Shown piece after piece: positions 35,407-44,162 of a stretch of DNA of 64,000 nt. Source of the DNA: Actinoplanes sandaracinus (GTDB taxonomy: Bacteria > Actinomycetota > Actinomycetes > Mycobacteriales > Micromonosporaceae). Position 1 is the stretch's first letter, and each line of letters starts with the position of its first letter. Location: positions 26,405-90,404 of the forward strand of contig NZ_JASCTH010000015.1 of assembly GCF_030009775.1 (NCBI RefSeq). The letters run 5' to 3'. Position numbers and translations under genes: made by a program. Below the pieces are notes generated by a model. The model ran no database searches and had not been told where the DNA came from. It was given only the letters and a program-made list of their open reading frames with translations.

Positions 35407-35479
35407 TTGGATTCCTTCCCACGAGCGGTGTCACGGCCGGCGTCCAGCTTTGCCCGCGCGAAGGGGAGGAACACCGGCA

Positions 35480-35513
35480 GCGGCGGATGTCGGAGATAGC
35501 TCACATCCGCCGC
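35480..35513 (-). terminator. Hairpin after the DUF1206 gene
   Basis: An 11-bp perfect stem (35480-35490 with 35503-35513) lies 18 nt past the DUF1206 stop. There is no clear T run. Confidence 0.55.
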
Positions 35514-35530
35514 CGGGGGCCGGTCCAGTG

Positions 35531-36352
35531 TCAGATCTTGCGGTACTTGGCCTGGGCGAAGCAGTAGACGCCGAACGCGGCGATGCCGGCGGCGATCAGC
35601 GCCAGCAGCCACACGCCCCAGGAGGAGGCGGCCAGGGTCTTCAGCGCGGAGTCGAGGCCACGGGCCTTGCTCGCGTCGTAGTTGACGGCGGCGACCACGA
35701 CCAGGGCGCCGGCGATCGCGTAGGCGACACCCTTGGCGGTGTAACCGGCCCGGCCGAGCCGGATGATCGTCTGGCTGGTGCCGGCCGGCATCTGCTGGGT
35801 GTTGAGGTGCCGCACGAACTTCTTCTGGTAACCGTAGTAGGCCATGCCGACGCCGATGCCGAGCACCACGAGGCCGATCAGGCCGACCAGCGAACGGCCG
35901 CCGCTAGAGGCCAGCAGGCCGGAGGCGCCGCTGGCGTTGCTGTCGCCCATCGAGGCGCCGGCGTCCTTGACCACCTTGATCGCGTTCCACGCGAGGTAGC
36001 CGTACAGCAGGGTGCGGGCGACGGAGAGGGCCCGCTCGGCCATGGCCCGGCGGTCCCGCGGCCCGCTCTCGCCGATCGCCGCCTCGAACGCCTGCCAGAT
36101 CGCCATGGCGATGAGGCCGACCGCGATGATGATCAGCAGCGTCTTGCCGAACGGCTGCTTGGCGATGGTCTGGAGGGCGCCGGACTGGTCGCTGTCCTGC
36201 CCGGACCCGCTGAAGGCGACCTGCAGCGCGATCCAGGCGAAGAGCAGGTGGATGATGCCGTACCCGATGAAGCCGCCCCGGGCCAGAAGCTCCAGGGGCT
36301 TGCTCTCGGCGGCCCGTGACGCGGTGTTCTTGACGTTCGAGGCTGCTGTCAT
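35531..36352 (-). CDS. DUF1206 membrane protein
   Basis: The 273-aa protein has six hydrophobic segments arranged as three repeated pairs. Each unit opens with a motif like ARGGFIGYGIIHLL, ARTLLYGYLAWNAI or GRAGYTAKGVAYAIAG. This is the triple-repeat DUF1206 family of unknown function. I chose the ATG at 36350-36352. A TTG 11 codons earlier is possible. Confidence 0.88.
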   Translation of the reverse strand: MTAASNVKNTASRAAESKPLELLARGGFIGYGIIHLLFAWIALQVAFSGSGQDSDQSGALQTIAKQPFGKTLLIIIAVGLIAMAIWQAFEAAIGESGPRDRRAMAERALSVARTLLYGYLAWNAIKVVKDAGASMGDSNASGASGLLASSGGRSLVGLIGLVVLGIGVGMAYYGYQKKFVRHLNTQQMPAGTSQTIIRLGRAGYTAKGVAYAIAGALVVVAAVNYDASKARGLDSALKTLAASSWGVWLLALIAAGIAAFGVYCFAQAKYRKI

Positions 36353-36395
36353 GCCCTCAATGTGACCGGGGGCCTCGATCGCCAAACGTGCCTGG

Positions 36396-36710
36396 TTATC
36401 GGGACACTTCGACCTGCACGGCCTCCGGCGTCACGCTGGTCAGGGTGACCATCAGACCACCGACGTCGACTGCCTGCTGGCCCTTGGTCAGCGCGATCTT
36501 CTCGCCGGCGATGTCGAGGGTGACGGTGTTCTCGTCGGCGGAGACGAACTTCGCCTCCACACCGAGCACCTCCACGCTCGCGTTGGTCTCACGCTGGATG
36601 GTCACGGTGCACTGGTCGAGCCCGCAGCTCACGTCGTCACCACACCCGGTGAGCAGCGCGAGGCCGAGGACGGCCGAGGCGAGAACGGCGGCGATGCGGC
36701 GGCGCGGCAT
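36396..36710 (-). CDS. Putative small lipoprotein
   Basis: The 104-aa protein begins with a basic, hydrophobic signal peptide ending in the lipobox LLTGC, so it should be lipid-anchored on the outer face of the membrane. The mature part holds one CxLxxC pair (SCGLDQC) and a small beta-rich region with VEVLGVEAKF. No family recognised. AAAGGG lies 11 nt before the chosen ATG. It follows nagZ by about 90 nt on the same strand. Confidence 0.75.
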   Translation of the reverse strand: MPRRRIAAVLASAVLGLALLTGCGDDVSCGLDQCTVTIQRETNASVEVLGVEAKFVSADENTVTLDIAGEKIALTKGQQAVDVGGLMVTLTSVTPEAVQVEVSR

Positions 36711-36800
36711 AGAGATCAACACCCTTTCACGGTACGGGGTACGAGCAACCCCCGGCGCCCCGCCCTCATCGGATCTCGTGGTGCGCGGGCCGCGGGCGGA

Positions 36801-38369
36801 TCAGGCGGCGACCGGCTGCGGCGCCGGCTCGGAGACCTTCACGCCGGCGATGAGCTCGGCGGCGGCCCGGCCCAGCGCGCGGGTGGCCCCGTGGGTGGCG
36901 ATGTGCACGCCGCCGACCACGGTGACCGGGATGCCCATCTCGACCACGATCGCGTCCGGGCGCACGTCCAGCACGCGGTGCAGGGTCCGCTCGATCCACG
37001 GGTGGCGGTGCACGTCGCGGACCACCAGCACGAGCGGCCGGTCCCCGGCTCCGGCCAGCACCGGCGCGGCCGGGTCGGCCAGCGGCTCCAGGTCGCCGGC
37101 GGTGAACCGGACCGCGGTGGTGCCGGGCAGCAGCCCGGCGAGCGGCTCGCCGACACCCCACGGGGTCTCGCTGCCGATCGCGATGTTGCGCGGCGGCGCG
37201 AACTCGACCACGTGCGGCGCCCCGGTCACCGGGAGGACCGGGCCACTGCCGGTGACGGTCACCTTCACCGCCCGGCGGGCGGCCGCGAACCCGACCGTCG
37301 AGCCGAGGACCGCGAGCTCGTTGCCGGCCGCGGCGTCGGCGACGGCCCGGGCGCCGGTGGCGATCTGCGCCCGGGTGGTCCACGAGGCCAGTCGCCGGAC
37401 CCGCTGGACGGCGTCGCGCAGCCGCTGTTCGGGCAGCTCGCCGGAGCGGACGGCGGCGACGATCGCGTCCCGCAGGCGGATCGCCGTCCGCTCGTCGGCG
37501 TGGTCGCCGCCCACGCAGATCGCGTCCACCCCGGCGGCGAGCGCCCGGACGGTCGCGCCCTCCAGGCCGTACCGGCGGCGGACACCCTGCATCTCGATGC
37601 CGTCGGTGACGATCAGGCCGTCGAAGCCCAGCTCCTCGCGGAGCAGGCCGGTCAGGATGCGCGGGCTGAGGGTGGCCGGAAGCTCCGGGTCGTACGCCGG
37701 GACGAGCAGGTGACCGGTCATCACCGACTTGGCGCCGGCCGCGATGGCCGCCCGGAACGGGACCAGCTCTGTCTCCGCCAGCTCCGCCCGGGTCCGGTCG
37801 ATCACCGGCACGTCGTGGTGCGAGTCGACGTTGGTGTCGCCGTGACCCGGGAAGTGCTTGGCGCAGGCGGCCACCCCGGACTCCTGGAGCCCGCGGATGA
37901 AGGCTGAGGTGTGCCGGGCGACCAGCCGGGGCTCGGCGCCGAAGGCCCGTACCCCGATGACCGGGTTTGCGGCGTTGCTGTTGACGTCCGCGTCCGGGGC
38001 GTAGTCCAGGGTGATGCCGGCGTCGGCCAGCTCCCGGCCCAGATCGCGGGCGACCGTCTCGGTGAGTTCCGGGTCGTCGATCGCTCCCAGGGCCAGGTTG
38101 CCCGGCCGGGAGCTGCCGTGCCGCGACTCGAACCGGGTGACGTCACCGGCCTCCTCGTCGATGGCCACGATCACATCGGGGTTCTCGGCGCGCAGCTGTG
38201 CGGTGAGTGCGGCCACCTGCGAGGGCGACTCCACATTGCGGGCGAAGAGCGCGACGCCCCCCAGGCCGGAACCGAGCCACCGGCGGACCCAGTCCGGTGC
38301 GGTGGTGCCGACGAAGCCCGGTTGCAGCACCGCAGCAGCCAGTTCCGGCAATTCGCCGTGAATGGACAT
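36801..38369 (-). CDS. nagZ: Beta-N-acetylhexosaminidase NagZ-like (glycoside hydrolase family 3)
   Basis: The 522-aa protein has the GH3 barrel with IDEEAGDVTRFESRHGS, the loop motif KHFPGHGDT carrying the catalytic His, and VTDGIEMQGV with the nucleophile Asp. A second C-terminal domain of about 180 residues follows. No signal peptide is seen, so it probably acts on cytoplasmic muropeptides in cell-wall recycling. I chose the ATG at 38367-38369. The frame runs 26 codons further upstream. Confidence 0.9.
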   Translation of the reverse strand: MSIHGELPELAAAVLQPGFVGTTAPDWVRRWLGSGLGGVALFARNVESPSQVAALTAQLRAENPDVIVAIDEEAGDVTRFESRHGSSRPGNLALGAIDDPELTETVARDLGRELADAGITLDYAPDADVNSNAANPVIGVRAFGAEPRLVARHTSAFIRGLQESGVAACAKHFPGHGDTNVDSHHDVPVIDRTRAELAETELVPFRAAIAAGAKSVMTGHLLVPAYDPELPATLSPRILTGLLREELGFDGLIVTDGIEMQGVRRRYGLEGATVRALAAGVDAICVGGDHADERTAIRLRDAIVAAVRSGELPEQRLRDAVQRVRRLASWTTRAQIATGARAVADAAAGNELAVLGSTVGFAAARRAVKVTVTGSGPVLPVTGAPHVVEFAPPRNIAIGSETPWGVGEPLAGLLPGTTAVRFTAGDLEPLADPAAPVLAGAGDRPLVLVVRDVHRHPWIERTLHRVLDVRPDAIVVEMGIPVTVVGGVHIATHGATRALGRAAAELIAGVKVSEPAPQPVAA

Positions 38370-38478
38370 GAGCCCCCGTACCTCCGATGCGTTCGTCTCC
38401 CCGTACGGGGACCTATGTTCACACCACTCGCAGAGTTTAGTCAACAAACCTTTCTATTAGCAGTGGTCGTCACGCCGA

Positions 38479-38484
38479 TAGGAT
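38479..38484 (+). promoter_or_regulatory. Candidate leaderless -10 element of the 41-aa ORF
   Basis: TAGGAT ends 6 nt before the GTG at 38491, with no ribosome site between. It may drive the following F420-recQ operon as well. Confidence 0.45.
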
Positions 38485-38490
38485 GTGCAC

Positions 38491-38616
38491 GTGCTCACTC
38501 CACTCGCCGCGACCGGGGTCGACTGGTCCGAGGTGCACGCCGTCCGCCTGCTCGGCATAGCCCTCGCCGTTCTGTTCCTGCTCTGGGCGATCCGCCGCAT
38601 GTTCGGAGGCAAATAG
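38491..38616 (+). CDS. 41-aa leaderless membrane microprotein
   Basis: A GTG opens a 41-codon frame reading VLTPLAATGVDWSEVHAVRL, then one membrane helix (GIALAVLFLLWAI) and a basic end RRMFGGK. The stop lies 16 nt before the F420 oxidoreductase gene. Support comes from the -10-like hexamer at leaderless spacing and sensible membrane topology. No homologue is recognised. Confidence 0.5.
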   Translation: MLTPLAATGVDWSEVHAVRLLGIALAVLFLLWAIRRMFGGK

Positions 38617-38632
38617 GGGTACCGGGCGGGCC

Positions 38633-39583
38633 ATGCGAATCGGATACTTCCTGTCGAGCGAGGAGTACTCGCCTGCCGAGCTCATCGAGCAGGCGAAAGG
38701 CGCGGAGCGAGCCGGTTTCCGCGGCCTCTGGATCTCCGACCACTACCACCCGTGGGTCGACGCCCAGGGCCAGAGCGCTTTCGTCTGGTCCATGATCGGC
38801 GCGCTCAGCCAGGCCACCGGCCTGGACATCACGACGGCGGTGACCTGCCCGACCGTGCGCATCCATCCGGCCGTGATCGCCCAGGCCGCCGCTACCAGCG
38901 CGGTGCTCACCGGCGGCCGCTTCCGGCTCGGCGTCGGCACCGGCGAGGCCCTCAACGAGCACATCTTCGGCGACGCCTGGCCCGAGGAGGAGGTGCGCCT
39001 GGAGATGCTCGAGGAGGCCGTCGCGATCATGCGCGGCCTCTGGACCGGCGACAACTACTCGCACCACGGCAAGCACTACACCGTCGAGAACGCCCGCATC
39101 TACACCCTGCCGGAGAAACCGGTCGAGATCCTGATCTCCGGGTTCGGCCCCAAGTCGACGGCCCTGGCCGGCCGCATCGGCGACGGCTACGTCAACGTGG
39201 CCCCGGACGCCGACATGGTCCGCACGTTCCGGGAGTCCGGCGGCGCCGGCAAGGTGACACAGGCCGGGTTCAAGGCGGCCTTCGCCGACACCGCCCAGGA
39301 GGGCGCGCGGATCGCGTACCAGAAATGGCCCAACGCCGGCGTGCCCGGCGAGCTCTCCCAGGTGCTGCCCTCACCCAAGCATTTCGAGCAGGCGTCGCAG
39401 CTCGTCACCGAGGAGATGGTCGCCGAGGCCTTCGTCTGCGGCAACGACCCGGAGAAGCACCTGGAGATGATCCGCAAGTACGCCGACGCCGGCTTCGAGG
39501 AGATCTACGTGGCCAACACCGGCCCGCACTACCAGGGTCTCTTCGACCTGTACGCCCGCGAGATCCTCCCGAAGATCGCATGA
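38633..39583 (+). CDS. LLM-class F420-dependent oxidoreductase
   Basis: The 316-aa protein is a luciferase-like TIM barrel of the F420-using type, with MRIGYFLSSEEYSP, GLWISDHYHPW, RFRLGVGTGEALNEHIFG and VEILISGFGPKSTALAG. It is close in style to F420-dependent glucose-6-phosphate dehydrogenase-like enzymes. The substrate cannot be told. The stop overlaps the recQ start as ATGA, so the two are coupled. Confidence 0.9.
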   Translation: MRIGYFLSSEEYSPAELIEQAKGAERAGFRGLWISDHYHPWVDAQGQSAFVWSMIGALSQATGLDITTAVTCPTVRIHPAVIAQAAATSAVLTGGRFRLGVGTGEALNEHIFGDAWPEEEVRLEMLEEAVAIMRGLWTGDNYSHHGKHYTVENARIYTLPEKPVEILISGFGPKSTALAGRIGDGYVNVAPDADMVRTFRESGGAGKVTQAGFKAAFADTAQEGARIAYQKWPNAGVPGELSQVLPSPKHFEQASQLVTEEMVAEAFVCGNDPEKHLEMIRKYADAGFEEIYVANTGPHYQGLFDLYAREILPKIA

Positions 39584-41223
39584 AACTGAACATCCCCGTC
39601 TACGGGCCGCGCCTTCGCAAGATCGCGCGGAAGCACTTCGGCTGGTCGTCGCTGCGCCCCGGCCAGTTCAAGCCGATGCGTGCCGTGCTGCGCCGCCGCG
39701 ACACCCTCGTGGTGCTGCCGACCGGCGCCGGGAAATCGGCGATCTACCAGATCCCGGCCGTGCTGCTGCCCGGCCCGACCGTGGTGATCTCGCCGTTGCT
39801 CGCCCTCCAGCAGGACCAGATCGCGGCCCTCAACGAGCACGGCGACCCGAAACTGCGGGCGGTCCGGGTCAGCTCCGCCGAGACCCCGGCCCAGCAGCGC
39901 GATGCCATCGAGGCGATCCGCAAGGGCGAGGCCGAGTTCCTCTTCATCACGCCCGAGCAGCTCAGCGACCCGGAGCGGCTGGCCGAGGTGCGCGCCCTCA
40001 AGCCCGGGCTGGTCGCCGTCGACGAGGCGCACTGCATCTCCGCCTGGGGTCACGACTTCCGCCCGGACTACCTGGCCCTCGGCGACATGATCAAGCAGAT
40101 CGGCCGCCCGCCGATCCTGGCGCTCACCGCCACCGCGTCACCGCCGGTCCGCGAGGACATCATCGCCCGGCTGCGCCTGAACAAACCCGAGATCCACGTG
40201 TCCGGGCTGGACCGGCGCAACCTGTTCCTCGAGGTCGCGTACTGCCCCGACGACAACTACCGGTGGCGCAAGCTGACCACGATGCTCGACGAGGAGCGGC
40301 GGCCCGGCATCATCTACGTCGCCACCCGGCGGGCCGCCGAGGAGCTCGCCGAACGGCTCAGGGAGTCCGGCTACCCGGCCGAGTACTACCACGGTGGGAT
40401 GGCCGCCGGGCTGCGCGAGCAACGGCACGTCGACTTCCAGAACGACAAGGTCGACATCATGGTGGCGACCTCGGCGTTCGGCATGGGCATCGACAAACCG
40501 AACATCCGCTGGGTGGCGCACGTCGCCCTGCCCGACTCCCCGGACAGCTACTTCCAGGAGATCGGCCGGGCCGGGCGCGACGGCGAGCCGGCTCGCGCGC
40601 TGCTGCTCTGGCGATCCGAGGACGAGGCCATCCAGCGTTTCTTCCAGGGCGGCTCGCCGTCGGCCGAGGAACTGCGGGAACTGGCCGGTGAACTGCACAA
40701 GGGCCCGGCCACGAAGACGGCGCTGCAGAAGGCCACCGGACTCGGCCCCCGCAAGATCGGCCAGTACCTCAACCTGCTGGAACAGGTGGGCGCGGTGCGG
40801 GCCGGCGCCGGCCACAAGCTGACGGTCCCGGCCCGCGCGCCGCTCCCGGCCGTCGCGGCCGAGGCCGCCGTCGAGGAGTACGAACGGCAGCAGGCGGTCA
40901 TCCGGTCCCGTACCGACATGATGCGTGGCTTCGCCCAGTCCCGGCAGTGCCGCACCGAGACACTGCTCGCCTACTTCGGCGAGGACATCAAGAAGGGCTG
41001 CCGGCACTGCGACAACTGCTCCGACGGCAGCGCCGCGGAGGTCGCCGCCGCCGAGTCGGACGGCCCCTTCGCGGTGCACAGCCAGGTCCGCCACGGCGAG
41101 TGGGGCACCGGCATGGTGATGAACTACGAGGAGGAGCGGATGACCGTCCTGTTCGACACCGTCGGCTACAAGACCTTGTCCGTTCCGGTAGTGGTGGAGC
41201 AGAAGCTGCTGGTCAGCGAGTGA
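39580..41223 (+). CDS. recQ: RecQ-type ATP-dependent DNA helicase
   Basis: The 547-aa protein has Walker A TGAGKS (48-53), DEAH (148-151), motif VRVSSAETPAQQ, and motif VI in EIGRAGRDGEPAR. A four-Cys zinc site follows (CRTET near 457, then CRHCDNC near 474-480). No clear HRDC domain is seen. The last about 60 residues form a short beta-rich end (RHGEWGTGMV). It would unwind DNA in repair. Coupled to the F420 oxidoreductase and convergent with the AAA ATPase. Confidence 0.92.
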   Translation: MKLNIPVYGPRLRKIARKHFGWSSLRPGQFKPMRAVLRRRDTLVVLPTGAGKSAIYQIPAVLLPGPTVVISPLLALQQDQIAALNEHGDPKLRAVRVSSAETPAQQRDAIEAIRKGEAEFLFITPEQLSDPERLAEVRALKPGLVAVDEAHCISAWGHDFRPDYLALGDMIKQIGRPPILALTATASPPVREDIIARLRLNKPEIHVSGLDRRNLFLEVAYCPDDNYRWRKLTTMLDEERRPGIIYVATRRAAEELAERLRESGYPAEYYHGGMAAGLREQRHVDFQNDKVDIMVATSAFGMGIDKPNIRWVAHVALPDSPDSYFQEIGRAGRDGEPARALLLWRSEDEAIQRFFQGGSPSAEELRELAGELHKGPATKTALQKATGLGPRKIGQYLNLLEQVGAVRAGAGHKLTVPARAPLPAVAAEAAVEEYERQQAVIRSRTDMMRGFAQSRQCRTETLLAYFGEDIKKGCRHCDNCSDGSAAEVAAAESDGPFAVHSQVRHGEWGTGMVMNYEEERMTVLFDTVGYKTLSVPVVVEQKLLVSE

Positions 41224-41253
41224 CCGACGCGCCGTCCAGTCCGACGGTGCGCG

Positions 41254-42702
41254 TCAGACGGACCAGGCCTGAACGATGTCGTCGGGCCCCCAGATCAGAT
41301 CCGCGGCCCCGTCCGGGAGGTCGGCTCCCGAGCGGCTGACCACCACCAGGCCACTGGCCCCGGGCTGAAAACCCGGGATCATCGGGGCATCGCGGCGCAG
41401 TTCGTCGAGATGGTGCCGGGTGAACGGGCCGTCCTGCCACTTGATGGAACCGGCGAACGCGATCCGGGAGGCGATCGGGGCTCGGTCGGCGCCGACCAGA
41501 TCGATCTCGGGGTTGGACTGGCGGTTCCACCAGCCGCCGACTTCCCATGTGTCGGTCCAGGGCAACTGACCGGCGCCGGCGGCGAGGGCGAGCGCGTCGC
41601 GGATGATCGGCTCGACCGCGTTGCCTCGCCAGGTGGACCATCGCGCCTCGAGGACCGCGTGGGCGGCGGCTGTCCGGTCGCGCAGGACCAGCTGATGCAC
41701 GTCGCGCAGGATGGCCAGGTATAGGCGCAGGTTGCTGTCGGCGATCCGGTACTGGGCCAGTTTGCTGGGCTTGGTGGACAGTGGCTTGTCGACGGCGAGG
41801 ATCTGTTTCTCCTCGACGAGCCGGTGCAGCAGCGGGGACAGGGTGCCGGAGCTGACCGGGCCGCCGCGGTCGCCGGCTGCCGCGGCGATGTTGCTGAAGG
41901 TACGGCTGCCCGCGCCGCCGACTGCTTCCAGGATGCGCCGGGCGGTGTCCGGGGCGGGGAACTCCGATGCCAGGGACTGCTCGGGAACGGTGAACAACGC
42001 TGACGTCTTGTGGGCGATCTCCTGACGCAGGAAATCAGTCGATGGAGTGCCCGGCGACCACTCTAGGGCGATGCCGGGCAACCCACCGGTGATCAGGTGC
42101 GCGTCGATCGCGTCTGCGCCGCTCAGACCGGTCACGACGGCGGTCTCGGCGAGATTGAACGGTCCGAGGAGCAGGTTCGTGGCCCGGCCGTAGAAGGGCC
42201 GGTCGTACTCCGTGAACCGCCGCATCATGTGCATATCGCTGCCGAGCAGCAACAGCAGCACCGGCTTGCGGGAGAGGAGCCGGTCCCAGGCAACCTGCAG
42301 ATGCCCGTCGAAAGTCGCATCCTGCTCGGAGATCCAGGGCAGTTCATCGAGAACGACGATGCTTGGCGTATCGGGCAGCACCCCGGCCAGGACACGCAGC
42401 ATGTCTCCCCAGCCACCGGCCGGTGACTGGGACGGCAGAAGATCACGACCGCCGGAGTCGAGCAGCGATGAGTCGCGCAAGGCACCGAGAAAGTAGCCGA
42501 CCGCCTCGATGCTCGATGCGCCCTTGACGGCGGTGTAGAAGCAGTACGGCAGATCGACCCGGTCGCACAGTTCCTGCACCAGCCGCGACTTGCCGACCTG
42601 CCGCCGTCCGCGGATGGCGATAGAGCGGCCCTCACCGGTGCGCCGGATGCGAGCGAGGTGATTGACGAGCAGGTCGAGTTCAGTACGCCGTCCTACGAAC
42701 AT
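41254..42702 (-). CDS. AAA ATPase with C-terminal DUF234 nuclease-like domain
   Basis: The 482-aa protein has the archaeal-type ATPase layout. It starts MFVGRRTELDLL, then Walker A GRRQVGKS (32-39), Walker B SIVVLDELPWIS (115-123), a winged-helix middle part and a C-terminal DUF234 domain with WWNRQSNPEIDLVGAD. DUF234 resembles PD-(D/E)XK nucleases. The final motif here reads FAGSIKWQ, where a Glu normally precedes x-Lys, so nuclease activity may be lost. Role unknown. Some relatives sit in mobile or defence contexts. Confidence 0.88.
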   Translation of the reverse strand: MFVGRRTELDLLVNHLARIRRTGEGRSIAIRGRRQVGKSRLVQELCDRVDLPYCFYTAVKGASSIEAVGYFLGALRDSSLLDSGGRDLLPSQSPAGGWGDMLRVLAGVLPDTPSIVVLDELPWISEQDATFDGHLQVAWDRLLSRKPVLLLLLGSDMHMMRRFTEYDRPFYGRATNLLLGPFNLAETAVVTGLSGADAIDAHLITGGLPGIALEWSPGTPSTDFLRQEIAHKTSALFTVPEQSLASEFPAPDTARRILEAVGGAGSRTFSNIAAAAGDRGGPVSSGTLSPLLHRLVEEKQILAVDKPLSTKPSKLAQYRIADSNLRLYLAILRDVHQLVLRDRTAAAHAVLEARWSTWRGNAVEPIIRDALALAAGAGQLPWTDTWEVGGWWNRQSNPEIDLVGADRAPIASRIAFAGSIKWQDGPFTRHHLDELRRDAPMIPGFQPGASGLVVVSRSGADLPDGAADLIWGPDDIVQAWSV

Positions 42703-42995
42703 CGACCCTCCAAAGCTTGATGCGATCTAACTTCGCTTCACTCTACCCAGGCCTGCTGGTCGCCAACGGCACCGTCGCCCCTGAACGTGGCCCGGGCCGC
42801 GCCGGCAACGTGAGCCCGCGCACGTCCGAGCCATGGTCGGCTCGCGCTTCCCATGGTTGTCGGGCAACAATTGCTGGAAGCCGTGTGAGCGACCCGGTAC
42901 CCTGCTGCGGACACTGCGACCGATCGACCGGTCCCGTTGCGTTGCGCGGCTGTGCCATCATCCGCTCGTTGCCGCTATCGGGGGATGGGACCAGG

Positions 42996-44144
42996 GTGAC
43001 CACCAAGTCTGCGAAACGCCGAGCCCCGTTGTGGGCACGGCTCTGCGTCGCCTTCGGCGCCGTTCTCCTGCTGCTCGGCGGCGGCAGCCTCGTGACCGGG
43101 CGGGCGCTGATGGCCAAGTACGCCGACTCGGTCACCGACGAGAGTCTGCTCGACCCCATCGAGCCGAAGCCAGCGGAGGCCGCCGAGGCCGCACCGGTGA
43201 AGTCCGACATCAACGGGCCGGTGAACATCCTGCTGGTCGGGATCGATCCGCGGGACGACCAGACGGCACCCCTCGCCGACTCGATCGTGGTGGCGCACAT
43301 CCCGCGGGACCGGCACAGCGCCTATCTCTTCTCCATGCCGCGGGATCTGCGGGTGAACATCCCGGCGTTCGACAAGTCGGGCACCGGCGCGGGACGCGAC
43401 AAGATCAACGCTGCGATGTCGTGGGGCAGCCGGCTCGGTGACAACAAGTACAGCCCGGCTCAGGGTTTCCAGCTGCTGGCCAAGACTGTCGGCAATGTCA
43501 CGGGCATCAAGAAGTTCGACGCCGGCGCGATCGTCAACTTCGGCGGTTTCAAGAAGATCGTCGAGGCGATGGGCGGCGTCGAGATGGTCATCGACATGGA
43601 CGTGAAGTCCGAACACCTCAAGGCCGACGGCAGCCCCCGTGACCGGATACCCGCGTGCCAGGGGCATCACCGCTGCGCCCGGCCGTACACCGGGCCGCAG
43701 AAGATCTACAAGAAGAGCGACGCGCCGGTGCAGCTGAAGGCGTGGGAGGCCCTCGACTACGTCCGGCAGCGCTACGGCGACGACATGACCGACTACGACC
43801 GGCAACGGCACCAGCAGCAGTTCATCAAAGCGATGGCGAAGCAGGCGCTGAGCCGGGACGTGGTCACCGACCCGTCGAAACTGCTGCCCATCATGGCCGC
43901 GGCCGGCGACTCGCTGACCTTCGCCGGCGGTGGCCACTCCATCGTGGACTGGGCCGTCGAGATGAGAGAGCTGAACGTCGACGACATGATCACGGTCAAG
44001 TTGCCGGGCGAGGGCGTCTACGAGGGCGAGTACAAAGGCGAACGGTTCCTGCCCGGCGTCGACGAGTTCTTCAAGGCGGTCACCGAGGACCGGGTGGCGG
44101 CGTTCCTCATCGACCACCCCACCTATATCAACCAGCAGAACTGA
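42996..44144 (+). CDS. LytR-CpsA-Psr (LCP) family cell-wall polymer transferase
   Basis: The 382-aa protein has a short basic N-terminus, one membrane helix (about 12-35) and an extracellular LCP domain with ILLVGIDPRDDQTAPLADSI, SMPRDLRVNIPAF, DKINAAMSWGS and VRQRYGDDMTDYDRQRHQQQ. The conserved Arg and Asp residues of the pyrophosphate site are visible. LCP proteins attach glycopolymers to peptidoglycan. I chose the GTG at 42996. The 293 bp before it hold no other gene that I can see. Confidence 0.9.
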   Translation: MTTKSAKRRAPLWARLCVAFGAVLLLLGGGSLVTGRALMAKYADSVTDESLLDPIEPKPAEAAEAAPVKSDINGPVNILLVGIDPRDDQTAPLADSIVVAHIPRDRHSAYLFSMPRDLRVNIPAFDKSGTGAGRDKINAAMSWGSRLGDNKYSPAQGFQLLAKTVGNVTGIKKFDAGAIVNFGGFKKIVEAMGGVEMVIDMDVKSEHLKADGSPRDRIPACQGHHRCARPYTGPQKIYKKSDAPVQLKAWEALDYVRQRYGDDMTDYDRQRHQQQFIKAMAKQALSRDVVTDPSKLLPIMAAAGDSLTFAGGGHSIVDWAVEMRELNVDDMITVKLPGEGVYEGEYKGERFLPGVDEFFKAVTEDRVAAFLIDHPTYINQQN

Positions 44145-44162
44145 TCAAAACCGGCCACCCAG

